DNA of 64,000 nt from Actinomadura litoris (lineage in GTDB: Bacteria > Actinomycetota > Actinomycetes > Streptosporangiales > Streptosporangiaceae): positions 248,001 through 312,000 of the forward strand of contig NZ_WOFH01000009.1 in assembly GCF_009733595.1 (NCBI RefSeq), in the 5' to 3' direction. Positions 53,980 to 62,748 of this stretch are shown here, piece by piece. How positions within the stretch are numbered: position 1 is the stretch's first letter; every line of letters begins with the position of its first letter. Made by a program: the position numbers and the translations under genes. The notes beneath the pieces were generated by a model, which saw only the letters and a list, made by a program, of their open reading frames with translations, had not been told where the DNA came from and ran no database searches.

Positions 53980-56139
53980 ATGTTCGCTCGGCTCGCGCGC
54001 TTCGTCGTGAGACACCCTGTGTGGACGATCGTGACCTGGCTCGTCGTAGCCGCGGTCGTCATCGTGTTCTCCCCCAAGCTGACCACCGAGTCCGACCAGG
54101 GCGACTTCCTGCCCTCGAAGTACGAGTCGGTCCAGGCGATCAAGATCGCCGAGAAGGCGTTCCCCCAGCAGGAGGACACCTCCTCCCTGATCGTCGTGAA
54201 GCGGTCGGACGGCAAGCCGCTGACCGCGTCCGACACCGCCAAGGTCGACCAGGCGGCCAAGTCGCTCAACGCGAAGAAGCCGCCGACCGTCCAGAACTTC
54301 GCCACCGGGCCGGAGGCCGTCGCCCCCAACAAGGCCGTCCAGGTGGTCATGGTGCCGATGAAGGGCACCTCCCAGGACGACCAAGAGAAGCAGGGTGACG
54401 CGGTCAAGCAGATCCGCAAGGACCTGCCGACCCTGCTGAACGGCAGCGGGCTCGACTACAAGGTCGGCGGCGACGTCGCCGGGTTCGTCGACAACGAGGA
54501 CTCCTTCAACAAGTCCTTCGAGATCGTCGGCATCGCGACCTTCGTCCTGATCATCGGACTGATCCTGCTGATCTTCCGGGCCCCGATCGCGGCGATCCTG
54601 CCGATCATCGTGATCATGGTGACGATGCAGGTCTCGATGGGCCTGATCGGCCTCGCCTCGCACCTGTTCAACTTCTCCGGTGACCAGAGCCTCAACACGA
54701 TCATCCTGATCGTCCTGTTCGGCATCGGCGCGGACTACTACCTGTTCCTGATGTTCCGCTTCCGCGAACGGCTGCGGGCCGGGGACGACAAGAAGACCGC
54801 GATGATCACCGCGGTGGAGCGCGTCGGCGAGGTCATCTCCTCGGCCGCCGCCGCGATCGCCGTGACGTTCCTGGTCCTGCTGCTCGCGACCTTCGGCGTG
54901 TTCAGCGCCTGGGGCCCGGCCCTCGCCATCGCGGTCGTCGTGATGGGCATCACCTCGCTGACCCTGTTCCCGGCGATCGTGTCGCTGCTCGGCACCGCGG
55001 TCTTCTGGCCGTCCAAGGCGTGGAAGAAGGAGCCGAAGGGCACCGTCTCGGCCGCCATCGGACGCGGCGTCGGCCGCCGTCCCGCCATCGCCGCGCTGCT
55101 CGCCGGCCTGGTGATGGCCGGCCTCGCCGCCGGAGCCCTCGGCTTCAAGGCCGACTACGACTTCGCCGCGGGCTTCCCGCAGGACACCGAGTCGGCCCAG
55201 GCCACCAAGGACATGGAGAAGGGCTTCCCGCCCGGCCTGACCACCCCGGTCCAGGTCTTCCTCAAGGCCGACAGCGGCAAGGTCACCAAGCAGCAGATCG
55301 CGTCCTTCAGCCAGACCGCCAAGAGCGCGCCCGGCGTCGGACAGGTCCAGCAACCGGTGATGGGCAGTGACGGCTCCGTCGCCCGCGTCGACCTCGTCCT
55401 GAAGACCAACCCGGTCTCCAACAAGTCGATCAGCCTGGTCAAGAACGACCTGGCCCCGGCGGTGCACAAGGCGGCGCCGGAGGGCACCCGCGCCTACGTC
55501 GGCGGGCAGACGGCGATCTTCGCCGACATCAACACGGTCAACAACCGCGACCTGTCGGTCATCCTGCCGGTGGCGGCGGTGCTGATCGCGCTGATCCTGG
55601 CGCTGCTGCTGCGGTCGGTGGTCGCACCGCTCTACCTGGTCGTGTCGGTGCTGCTGGGCTTCGCCGCCACGCTCGGCTCCGCGGTGTACGTCTTCCAGGG
55701 GGTGCAGGGCGAGGCCGGCGTCACCTTCCAGCTGCCGATCGTCCTCTACCTGTTCGTCCTGGCCATCGGAACCGACTACAACATCCTGATGACCGCACGG
55801 CTCCGCGAGGAGGCGAAGGAGGGCCACGAGCCGCGCCAGGCCGCCGCCCTCGCCGTGCAGCACGGCGGCCCGACGGTCGCCGCGGCCGGCCTGATCCTCG
55901 CGGGAACGTTCTCGGTCATGATGCTGGCCCCGGTCTCGATGCTCAAGCAGATGGGCTTCTCGGTCGCGATCGGCATCGCCCTGTCGGCCTTCGTGATGTC
56001 CACCTTCCTCGTCCCGGGCATCACCGCCCTGCTGGGCCACCGGGCCTGGTGGCCGGGCCACGGCGACGAGCCGAAGAAGGGCAGCCAGGGCCCGGACCCG
56101 GCGCAGCAGTACTACGCGCCCTCCGGCTACCACCAGTAG
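53980..56139 (+). CDS. MMPL-family RND transporter
   Basis: A 719-residue transporter with two repeats of one plus five membrane segments and large outer loops (about 30-185 and 385-515). GADYYLFLMFRFRE and GTDYNILMTARLREE are the characteristic TM4/TM10 proton-relay blocks. Such proteins export lipids or other hydrophobic molecules across the actinobacterial membrane. ATG 53980 has GAAGGAAG upstream. It is not next to a lipid synthesis cluster, so the substrate is open. Codon use has noticeably fewer rare choices, suggesting good expression. Confidence 0.94.
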   Translation: MFARLARFVVRHPVWTIVTWLVVAAVVIVFSPKLTTESDQGDFLPSKYESVQAIKIAEKAFPQQEDTSSLIVVKRSDGKPLTASDTAKVDQAAKSLNAKKPPTVQNFATGPEAVAPNKAVQVVMVPMKGTSQDDQEKQGDAVKQIRKDLPTLLNGSGLDYKVGGDVAGFVDNEDSFNKSFEIVGIATFVLIIGLILLIFRAPIAAILPIIVIMVTMQVSMGLIGLASHLFNFSGDQSLNTIILIVLFGIGADYYLFLMFRFRERLRAGDDKKTAMITAVERVGEVISSAAAAIAVTFLVLLLATFGVFSAWGPALAIAVVVMGITSLTLFPAIVSLLGTAVFWPSKAWKKEPKGTVSAAIGRGVGRRPAIAALLAGLVMAGLAAGALGFKADYDFAAGFPQDTESAQATKDMEKGFPPGLTTPVQVFLKADSGKVTKQQIASFSQTAKSAPGVGQVQQPVMGSDGSVARVDLVLKTNPVSNKSISLVKNDLAPAVHKAAPEGTRAYVGGQTAIFADINTVNNRDLSVILPVAAVLIALILALLLRSVVAPLYLVVSVLLGFAATLGSAVYVFQGVQGEAGVTFQLPIVLYLFVLAIGTDYNILMTARLREEAKEGHEPRQAAALAVQHGGPTVAAAGLILAGTFSVMMLAPVSMLKQMGFSVAIGIALSAFVMSTFLVPGITALLGHRAWWPGHGDEPKKGSQGPDPAQQYYAPSGYHQ

Positions 56140-56155
56140 GGAACGGCCCACAGAC

Positions 56156-56215
56156 GTCGGGTTGTGGGGCCCCGGTCAGAAATGCCGCCCACGGACCGGG
56201 GCCCCGCAACCCGAC
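56156..56215. terminator. Long terminator hairpin after the MMPL gene
   Basis: A 22-base stem (56156-56177 with 56194-56215) with one G-U-type mismatch and a 16-base loop, 16 bases after the stop. It is the longest hairpin in the window. Confidence 0.85.
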
Positions 56216-56228
56216 ACCCACCGAAAAA

Positions 56229-56258
56229 GGAAACCCCCGGCAGCCGCCGGGGGTTTCC
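56229..56258. terminator. Second terminator hairpin
   Basis: Perfect 13-base stem GGAAACCCCCGGC / GCCGGGGGTTTCC with an AGCC loop. The A-rich and T-rich flanks (GAAAAA before, CCCCATTTT after) give both strands a pyrimidine/U-containing tail. Confidence 0.88.
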
Positions 56259-56280
56259 CCATTTTCAGCAAGGGCGGTGC

Positions 56281-56307
56281 GCCGGGCGGGCTTTCGGCCC
56301 GCCCGGC
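56281..56307 (-). terminator. GH9 terminator hairpin
   Basis: Perfect 11-base stem GCCGGGCGGGC / GCCCGCCCGGC with a TTTCG loop, nine bases beyond the GH9 stop. Confidence 0.8.
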
Positions 56308-56315
56308 ACGCCGGG

Positions 56316-58118
56316 TCAGCCGATCGCTATCGCGTTCATGTACCAGCTGGTGTGCGGGAGCCATTGCTCGCCCCAGCGCCAGTCGTCGTCCTTGCCCGTC
56401 GTGGCGTAGCCGGCGTCCCAGAGGATGCCGCTGCCGTTCTCGTTCTTTCCGGTGATGCCGTTGACGATGCCGCCGGCGGTCTGGAGGAACTGCCACGACC
56501 CGAGCCACAGGTACTGCGGGTTGTTGCGGCCCGAGCCGTCGAGCATGCAGACGTCATAGGGGTTGGTGCCGAGGATCCAGTTGAGCTGGTCGGCGGCGTA
56601 GGCGCGCAGTTTGTCGGCGAACGCGCGGTCGCTCGCGAAGTGCCGCGCGGCCAGGCGGGCGGCGGCGGCGAGGGACGCGATGCGCGCGTTCTCGCCCTGC
56701 CACCACTGGTCCTTGGTGCGCGGTGTCACATTGTGCGGGAAGAAGAACTGGCTGGCGCGGACCTGGTTCGCGTCCTGGACGAGCTGGCGCGCATATCCGA
56801 ACGGGTTGCGGACCTCCTGGGTCACCGCCAGTTCGAAGCGCATCGAGCGGCGCACCGCGTCCAGGGCCTTCTGCTTCGCGGCGCCGTCGGCGATCTCGGC
56901 GTAGGTCAGCAGCGCGACGACCGGGAGGCCCGCGTCGGACGGGTGGAAGTACGGGCGGTCCTTGTCGTCGGCGCGCCAGTAGTCGCGGTAGCCGCGCCAG
57001 GTGACCAGGCGCGCCGCGAGGTTGGCGGCGCGCCTGTCGGCGGTCTCCTTGTAGGAGCCGTCCTTGGTGGCGCGGTAAAGTTCGACGGCGGCGAGCAGGG
57101 CGTTGTAGTCGTCCTGGATATTCTCTTTGCCGTCGTTGGTCAGGCGGACGTTGTTGGCCTCCAGATAGGTGAAGGCGTCCTTGGCCGCCGCCAGATACTC
57201 GGCGCTTTCGTAGTCACCGGAGACGTCGTGGGTGCTCGCGATGGCCAGCGCGGCGATCGCCATGCCGCCGCCCTCGCGGTAGTTCACCTGGGCGGTGCCG
57301 AGCGTGCGCTTCACCGGGTCCTTCGGCGGGCCGGGTTGGCCGACGGAACTGTAGAAGGACTCGCCCTGGACGTGGACGCGGCGGATATAGTCCGCGCCGA
57401 AGAGGCCCTCGTCCTGCATCCAGGTGCGAAGCTGGGTGAAGTTCTCGTCCTTGCGCGCGGTCAGCTCGCGGTACGAGACCAGATGCGACCAGGCGGTCAG
57501 CGGAATCTGGAGTGTGTTGAAATAGGACAGCGCCGACAATTGCGTGAAGTGTTTGCCGAAATCGCCGGTCGCGTCGTACCATCCGCCGTGCGCGTCGAAG
57601 GTCTTCCCGGTGTTCCCGAGTGGCAGATGGTGGTCGAACTTGTCGAACTGGCCGGAGCACCGCCAGCCCTTGAAGTGGCGGACGACGTGCGAGAGCGTGT
57701 AGCGCTCAAGGACCGTCGCCTCGATCTTGAACTGCGCGGACCGGGCGGAGCCGACCGCGATGTAGTAGTCGCCGGGCCGCTTCACCTGCGAGAAGTCGGC
57801 GGTCCAGTAGCGGCGGCCGTCCCAGTCGGCGACCGTTCCCGCGTCGCTCAGCCGTCCGCCGTGGACGCTCTGCCCGGTCTTGGCGTCGACGAGGCTGTAG
57901 CGCCCCGGCGAGTGGCGCGCCGTGACCACGGCGCGCTTGGGGGCGCCGGGGTCGTACCCCACGTTGTTGACGAAGACCCGTGTCGCGGCGTCGCCGTGCC
58001 CGTGGTCCGGCGCCGCCGCGGCCTCGGCCGGGGACCCGGCCACCGAGACCGCGGTGTACCCGGCCCCGACGGTGGCCGCGCCGATCAGAAAGCGCCTGCG
58101 GTCCTGCCCTGCGTTCAT
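56316..58118 (-). CDS. Tat-exported GH9-family glycoside hydrolase
   Basis: A 600-residue enzyme. The twin-arginine signal (RRRFLIGAATVGAG, cut near AEAAAA) implies folded export. A small Ig-like CelD_N domain (about 45-135, VFVNNVGYDPGAPKRAVV) precedes the (alpha/alpha)6 GH9 barrel (about 145-595). GGWYDATGDFGKH carries the expected catalytic aspartate pair, and RWGEQWLPH may supply the acid. The usual GH9 HHR motif is replaced by GSGRNNPQYLW, so the substrate may not be cellulose. ATG 58118 has AAGGTGG upstream. Divergent from a ROK repressor. Confidence 0.9.
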   Translation of the reverse strand: MNAGQDRRRFLIGAATVGAGYTAVSVAGSPAEAAAAPDHGHGDAATRVFVNNVGYDPGAPKRAVVTARHSPGRYSLVDAKTGQSVHGGRLSDAGTVADWDGRRYWTADFSQVKRPGDYYIAVGSARSAQFKIEATVLERYTLSHVVRHFKGWRCSGQFDKFDHHLPLGNTGKTFDAHGGWYDATGDFGKHFTQLSALSYFNTLQIPLTAWSHLVSYRELTARKDENFTQLRTWMQDEGLFGADYIRRVHVQGESFYSSVGQPGPPKDPVKRTLGTAQVNYREGGGMAIAALAIASTHDVSGDYESAEYLAAAKDAFTYLEANNVRLTNDGKENIQDDYNALLAAVELYRATKDGSYKETADRRAANLAARLVTWRGYRDYWRADDKDRPYFHPSDAGLPVVALLTYAEIADGAAKQKALDAVRRSMRFELAVTQEVRNPFGYARQLVQDANQVRASQFFFPHNVTPRTKDQWWQGENARIASLAAAARLAARHFASDRAFADKLRAYAADQLNWILGTNPYDVCMLDGSGRNNPQYLWLGSWQFLQTAGGIVNGITGKNENGSGILWDAGYATTGKDDDWRWGEQWLPHTSWYMNAIAIG

Positions 58119-58237
58119 GCTCCCACCCACCTTGTGCCGTTGGAGCCCCCGAGATGTCTCACCTTCCGGCGTAATTCGGTTAAGAACGTTGCAATATTGT
58201 GGGATCTTGCGGCCCAGGTCAAGAGGGGGACGAGGAA
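58119..58237. promoter_or_regulatory. Divergent GH9 / ROK control region
   Basis: An AT-rich 119-base gap. TATTGT (58195-58200) could be the -10 of the ROK gene. Stretches such as GTTAAGAACGTTGCAATATTG are candidates for ROK repressor binding, but I see no clean inverted repeat. Confidence 0.4.
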
Positions 58238-59410
58238 ATGATCGCTGGCGGGGGCCAGCCGGCGCTGCTGCGGCGGATCAACGAGAGCACCGTGCTGGCG
58301 CGGCTGCACGAGGCCGGGCCGCTGCGGCTCGGCCAGCTCAGCGACCTGACCGCGCTGTCCAGGCAGACGATCGCGCAGGTCGTCTCATCGCTGGTGGAGG
58401 CGGGGCTGGTCGAGTACATCGAGGCCGACCAGGCCGGCCGCCGCTCGCCCGGCCGGCCGGCCCGGCTCGTGCGGCTGCGCCCGGAGGCCGCGCACGTCGT
58501 CGGCATCGACATCGGCCCGCACCGCACGCTCGTCGTGGTCGCGGACCTGTCCGGCCGCATCGTGGCCGAGGACCGCGGCGACAGCAGCCGCCTGCGCAGA
58601 CGCGAGGAGATGCTCGCCCACGTCCGCACCCAGGTGCGCGACACGCTCGACCGCGGCGGGGTGCCGCACGAGACGGTCCGCGCGGTCGTCGCCGGGACGC
58701 CCGGCATCGTCGAGGCCGAGCACGGCGTCGTGGTCAAGGCGCCCGACATGCCGGACTGGACGTCCATCGACCTCGCCGACCGGCTCCGTCCGCTCTTCGG
58801 CTGCCCGGTCGTGGTGGAGAACGACGTCAACCTGGCCGTCCTCGCCGAACGCTGGCACGGGCACGGCCGCGACGCCGACATCCTGGTCGCGTTGCAGTGG
58901 GGCAGCCGCGTCGGCGCCGGGATCCTCGTCGGCGACCGGCTGCTGCGCGGCGCGCACGGCGCCGCCGGCGAGGTCGGCTTCCTCCCCGAGCGCCAGGGCC
59001 CGCCGATCGGGACGGCGAGCCTCGGCCCGTTCGAGCGCCGGGTCGGCACCACGGCGATCGCGGAACTCGCCCGCGACACCGCGTCCCCGGACGATCCGGG
59101 CATCGCGACGCTGACCGCCGCCCGCGACGGGGACCCGGCCGCGCTGGAGGTCCTCGACACGATCGCGGCCCGGTTCGTGCAGGGGCTGGCGCCGCTGACC
59201 CTGATCCTCGACCCGGACCTCGTCGTCATCGGCGGCGGCGTCGTCCGCGCCGGACCGCCGCTTCTGGAGGCGCTCGAACGCCATCTGGCCGGGCGGACCC
59301 TCGTCCGCCCGGCATTGGCCCTCTCGACACTCGGCGACCGGGCGGTGGCCCTCGGCGCCGCCCGCCTGGCACTGGACGGCGTGGAACGCCAGCTGTTCAA
59401 AGCCCACTGA
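58238..59410 (+). CDS. ROK-family transcriptional repressor
   Basis: A 390-residue NagC/XylR-type regulator. A winged helix-turn-helix (about 10-75: LARLHEAGPLRLGQLSDLTALSRQTIAQVVSSL) precedes a ROK sugar-binding domain (about 85-385: VGIDIGPHRTLVVV, VVENDVNLAVLAE). The kinase zinc motif CxCGxxGC is absent, so it should bind but not phosphorylate sugar. It is divergent from the GH9 gene and likely represses it until a sugar product arrives. ATG 58238 follows GGGGGA at about eight bases. Confidence 0.93.
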   Translation: MIAGGGQPALLRRINESTVLARLHEAGPLRLGQLSDLTALSRQTIAQVVSSLVEAGLVEYIEADQAGRRSPGRPARLVRLRPEAAHVVGIDIGPHRTLVVVADLSGRIVAEDRGDSSRLRRREEMLAHVRTQVRDTLDRGGVPHETVRAVVAGTPGIVEAEHGVVVKAPDMPDWTSIDLADRLRPLFGCPVVVENDVNLAVLAERWHGHGRDADILVALQWGSRVGAGILVGDRLLRGAHGAAGEVGFLPERQGPPIGTASLGPFERRVGTTAIAELARDTASPDDPGIATLTAARDGDPAALEVLDTIAARFVQGLAPLTLILDPDLVVIGGGVVRAGPPLLEALERHLAGRTLVRPALALSTLGDRAVALGAARLALDGVERQLFKAH

Positions 59411-59465
59411 CATCCATCGACGGACGTCTGCCCAGGTCATCCGGCCAGAAGTCCGATGAGCCCTG

Positions 59466-60872
59466 TCAGCCGCCCGCCAGGAAGGCCAGAAGGTCCTGGC
59501 GGGTGACGATTCCGGCGGGTTTGCCGTCCACCAGGACGACCGCCGCGTCCCTGCCCTCCAGGGTCGTCATCAACTGCGCGACCGTTTCGCCCGATCCGAC
59601 GACCGGAAGGGGCGGGCTCATGTGCTTCTCCAGCGGCTCCTCCGGGCCGGCCTGGTCGTCGAACAGCGCGTGCAGCAGCACCCGCTCCTCCACCGCGCCG
59701 ACCACCTCCCCGGCCATCACGTCGGGGTGGCCCGCACCCGGCGACACCACCGGCATCTGCGAGACCCCGAACTCCCTCAGCACCCTCACCGCTTCGCCCA
59801 CCGTCTCGGCGGGATGCATGTGGACGAAGCTCGGGATGCCGTCCGGGCTGGCCTCCGCCTTCTGCGCCAGGACGTCCCGCACCGCCGCCTGGGTCGTCGT
59901 CTGCTCGCTGAAGCCGTGCTGGTCCATCCACTCGTCGTTGAAGATCTTGCTGAGGTAGCCGCGGCCGCCGTCGGGCAGCAGGACGACGATCACCGCGTCC
60001 GGGCCGGCCTCGGCGGCCACGCGCAGGGCCGCGACGACCGCCATGCCGCAGGAGCCGCCGACCAGCAGCGCCTCCTCGCGCGCCAGGCGGCGGGTCATCG
60101 TGAAGGAGTCCTTGTCGGAGACCGCGATGACCCGGTCGCAGATGTCGCGGTCGTAGGTCTCGGGCCAGATGTCCTCGCCGACGCCCTCGGTGAGGTAGGG
60201 GCGCCCGCTGCCGCCGGAGTAGACCGAGCCCTCCGGGTCGGCGCCGATGATCTGGACGCGCCCGCCGGAGACCTCCTTGAGGAACCTGCCGGTGCCGGTG
60301 ATCGTCCCGCCGGTGCCGATGCCCGCGACGAAGTGGGTGATGCGGCCCTCGGTCTGCTCCCACAGCTCGGGACCGGTCGTCTCGTAGTGCGAGACCGGGT
60401 TCTGCTGGTTGGTGTACTGGTTCGGCTTCCACGCGCCCGGGATCTCGGCCGCGAGCCGGTCCGACACCGAGTAGTAGGAGTCGGGGTGCTCGGGCGACAC
60501 CGCGGTCGGGCACACCACGACCTCGGCGCCGTAGGCGCGCAGGACGTCCACCTTGTCCTTGGCGACCTTGTCGGGGCACACGAAGACGCACCGGTACCCG
60601 CGCTCCTGCGCGACGATCGCCAGACCGACCCCGGTGTTGCCGGACGTCGGCTCCACGATCGTCCCGCCCGGCCGCAGCGCCCCGGACTCCTCGGCGGCGT
60701 CGATCATGCGGACGGCGATGCGGTCCTTCACCGACCCCCCGGGGTTGAAGTACTCCACCTTGGCCAGCACCTGCGGCCCCCGGCCCCCGGCGGGCTGCCC
60801 GCCGGTCACCTTGCGCAGCCGAACGAGCGGGGTGTTGCCCATCAGTTCGATGAGCGAGTCGTGTACGTGCAC
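59466..60872 (-). CDS. cbs: Cystathionine beta-synthase
   Basis: A 468-residue PLP enzyme that condenses serine with homocysteine, the first step of reverse transsulfuration. The PLP lysine is K49 (NPGGSVKDR); phosphate loop SGNTGVGLA and GTGGTITGTG are present. Two CBS (Bateman) domains end the protein (about 335-395 and 405-466), as in mycobacterial Rv1077. No heme region is present. GTG 60872 has AAGGA nine bases upstream. With MetB it can pass sulfur between homocysteine and cysteine, the latter needed for mycothiol. Confidence 0.95.
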   Translation of the reverse strand: MHVHDSLIELMGNTPLVRLRKVTGGQPAGGRGPQVLAKVEYFNPGGSVKDRIAVRMIDAAEESGALRPGGTIVEPTSGNTGVGLAIVAQERGYRCVFVCPDKVAKDKVDVLRAYGAEVVVCPTAVSPEHPDSYYSVSDRLAAEIPGAWKPNQYTNQQNPVSHYETTGPELWEQTEGRITHFVAGIGTGGTITGTGRFLKEVSGGRVQIIGADPEGSVYSGGSGRPYLTEGVGEDIWPETYDRDICDRVIAVSDKDSFTMTRRLAREEALLVGGSCGMAVVAALRVAAEAGPDAVIVVLLPDGGRGYLSKIFNDEWMDQHGFSEQTTTQAAVRDVLAQKAEASPDGIPSFVHMHPAETVGEAVRVLREFGVSQMPVVSPGAGHPDVMAGEVVGAVEERVLLHALFDDQAGPEEPLEKHMSPPLPVVGSGETVAQLMTTLEGRDAAVVLVDGKPAGIVTRQDLLAFLAGG

Positions 60873-61059
60873 CGCGACGTCCTTGTCGGTTCAGTAGGTC
60901 GGTCTGAGCGGTCGTGTCCCTGTTCAGCCCACGTCCATCGTGAATAGGCAGGATAGGGACCAAGTCGTTCTTCTCCTTCGACCGTAACCCAGATCGGGCA
61001 CCACGGGCATCAACCCCGCGCTCGGGGGTAGGAACTTAATCACGGAGGGTCAGCGCGGA

Positions 61060-62052
61060 ATGTTGAGAGCGTTCACCGCGCGCCGCATCGCCGCGGCGGC
61101 GGCCTACGGGGGCGGGGGCATCACGGCCCTCGGCGGCATCACGTTCGGGCTCGTGGTCGTGGAGGCCCGGCTGGCCCGCAAGATCATCCAGGCGACGCCG
61201 AACGGCGCGCCGCCGGTGGCCGACGGCCTGTACGGCGGCGGGCTCGACGGCCCGCCGCTGTCGCTGGTGATGCTCGGCGACTCCACGGCGGCGGGGCTCG
61301 GCGTCCACACCCCCGAGGAGACGCCCGCCGCGATGCTGGCGGCGGGGCTGTCGTCGATCGCGGGACGTCCCGTCCGGCTGACGAACGTGGCCCGGCCCGG
61401 CGCGCGGTCGGCGGAGCTGGCGGGGCAGTGCGAGCGGGCGGCGCAGGTCCGCCCCGACCTGGCCGTCGTCATGATCGGCGCCAACGACGTGACGAACCGG
61501 GTGCCGCCCGCCGAGTCCGTCCGGCACCTCTCCGACGCGGTCAGGGCGCTGCGCGGGTCCGGCTGCCAGGTCGTGGTGGGCACCTGCCCCGACCTCGGCT
61601 CGGTCAAGCCGCTCATGCAGCCGCTCAAGTGGATCGCCCGGCGCGCGAGCCGCCAGCTCGCCGCCGCCCAGACGATCGCGGTCGTCGAGCACGGCGGCCG
61701 CTCGGTCTCCCTCGGCGACCTGCTCGGACGCGAGTTCGCCGCCGACCCGCTGTCGATGTTCAGCGAGGACCGCTACCACCCGTCCGCGCGCGGCTACGCC
61801 GCCGCGGCCGCCGCGCTGCTGCCCTCGATGGCCCACGCGCTCGACCTCGAACCCGATGTGGAGACCCTCCTCGACCAGGGCGTGCTCCCGGTGTACCTGG
61901 CCGCCGCCGAGGCCGCCGAGGTGTCGGGCACCGAGGTCTCCGGCGCGTCGGTCGCCGGAGACGACCGGGGCCCCCGGGGCCGCTGGGCGAGGCTGCTGCG
62001 CCGCCGCGCCGTCCCGCCCGGCCTCCCCGCCCCGACACCCGACGCCACCTGA
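61060..62052 (+). CDS. Membrane-anchored SGNH/GDSL hydrolase
   Basis: A 330-residue esterase/lipase. An N-terminal hydrophobic anchor (about 8-35) precedes the SGNH domain (about 65-260). GDSTAAG holds the nucleophile S75, and GAND is block III. DRYHPSARGY carries the catalytic Asp/His pair. It resembles mycobacterial Rv1075c, which also sits between cbs and a thiolase gene. Natural substrate unknown; a lipid or acylated wall polymer is plausible. GGAGGG lies 11 bases before ATG 61060. Confidence 0.92.
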   Translation: MLRAFTARRIAAAAAYGGGGITALGGITFGLVVVEARLARKIIQATPNGAPPVADGLYGGGLDGPPLSLVMLGDSTAAGLGVHTPEETPAAMLAAGLSSIAGRPVRLTNVARPGARSAELAGQCERAAQVRPDLAVVMIGANDVTNRVPPAESVRHLSDAVRALRGSGCQVVVGTCPDLGSVKPLMQPLKWIARRASRQLAAAQTIAVVEHGGRSVSLGDLLGREFAADPLSMFSEDRYHPSARGYAAAAAALLPSMAHALDLEPDVETLLDQGVLPVYLAAAEAAEVSGTEVSGASVAGDDRGPRGRWARLLRRRAVPPGLPAPTPDAT

Positions 62053-62748
62053 CCGCGCTTGCCGTCGCCTTTGTTCGGCGGAGGAATCGGCTTGTCGAAC
62101 TTGGGCCGTTCTTCTCCGCCGGGCACGACGATCGGCGGGAGGCGAGCATCGCCTTACGGGACTGGGCGCTTTGCCCTGTCCGATGGGCGGCATTGGAAGG
62201 GCGCGGGCCCGCTGGGCGGCCCGAACACCCAGGCAGGGGCATATCCGCGGCGACCACGCGAATGGCATGATGGCCGCCGCCCCGCCGTTCTCGGGGCGGA
62301 CGCTCGAACGCGGCCCCATCGAACTCGCACGGCTCCGCGACGCCTCGGTAGAAGGCGGGCGCCTCGCCGATACCGTTGCTCGGGAATGGCTTCCACAAGG
62401 CGTCGTCCGCCGATGATTTCGGGAAATTCCGGAACGCCGCGAGCGGGGCGCGAAGTAGGACCGGGGCCCGCCCGGTCACCAGTGGCGAGCCCCGGTCGTC
62501 CTTCGCCGCCCGGGTCCGCCGCCGTCCGCGCGAAGGCGGGTTTGTCCGGGTACGTGCTAACAGTCTGTGTCCCCGCGGTCCCGCTCGCATGGGGCCACCG
62601 TCACAGCGGGGCCGGGAAAACGGCGGGACCCGCCGTGTACCCGTGTTCGGGGCGGGAGCTAGATTGCTGGTGACCGGCGGGTAACGCCGTCCCTCGCGGC
62701 CGCCCCGCCCAGGTCCAGCAGACCGGTCGTGAGACAGGAGTCCCGCAC
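62053..62748. other. Longest gene-free stretch, 696 bases
   Basis: No open frame here shows actinobacterial codon bias, and local GC at third positions drops. A minus-strand run near 62060-62130 reads like a degenerate coding tail (EERPKFDKPIPPPNKGDGK) but has no start or partner, so at most it is a gene relic. The right end must hold the thiolase promoter; TAGATT at 62660-62665 is a candidate -10. No RNA gene is recognisable. Confidence 0.5.

Noticed and set aside
53932..58241. Long antisense frames opposite the MMPL (minus) and GH9 (plus) genes
   Set aside because: Both translate to Asp/His/Arg-rich or Val/Ala/Gly-rich noise with no recognisable domain, while the sense genes are certain.
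62059..62673. Overlapping open frames in the 62 kb gap
   Set aside because: No codon bias, no ribosome sites, no domain pattern; they overlap one another in several frames.
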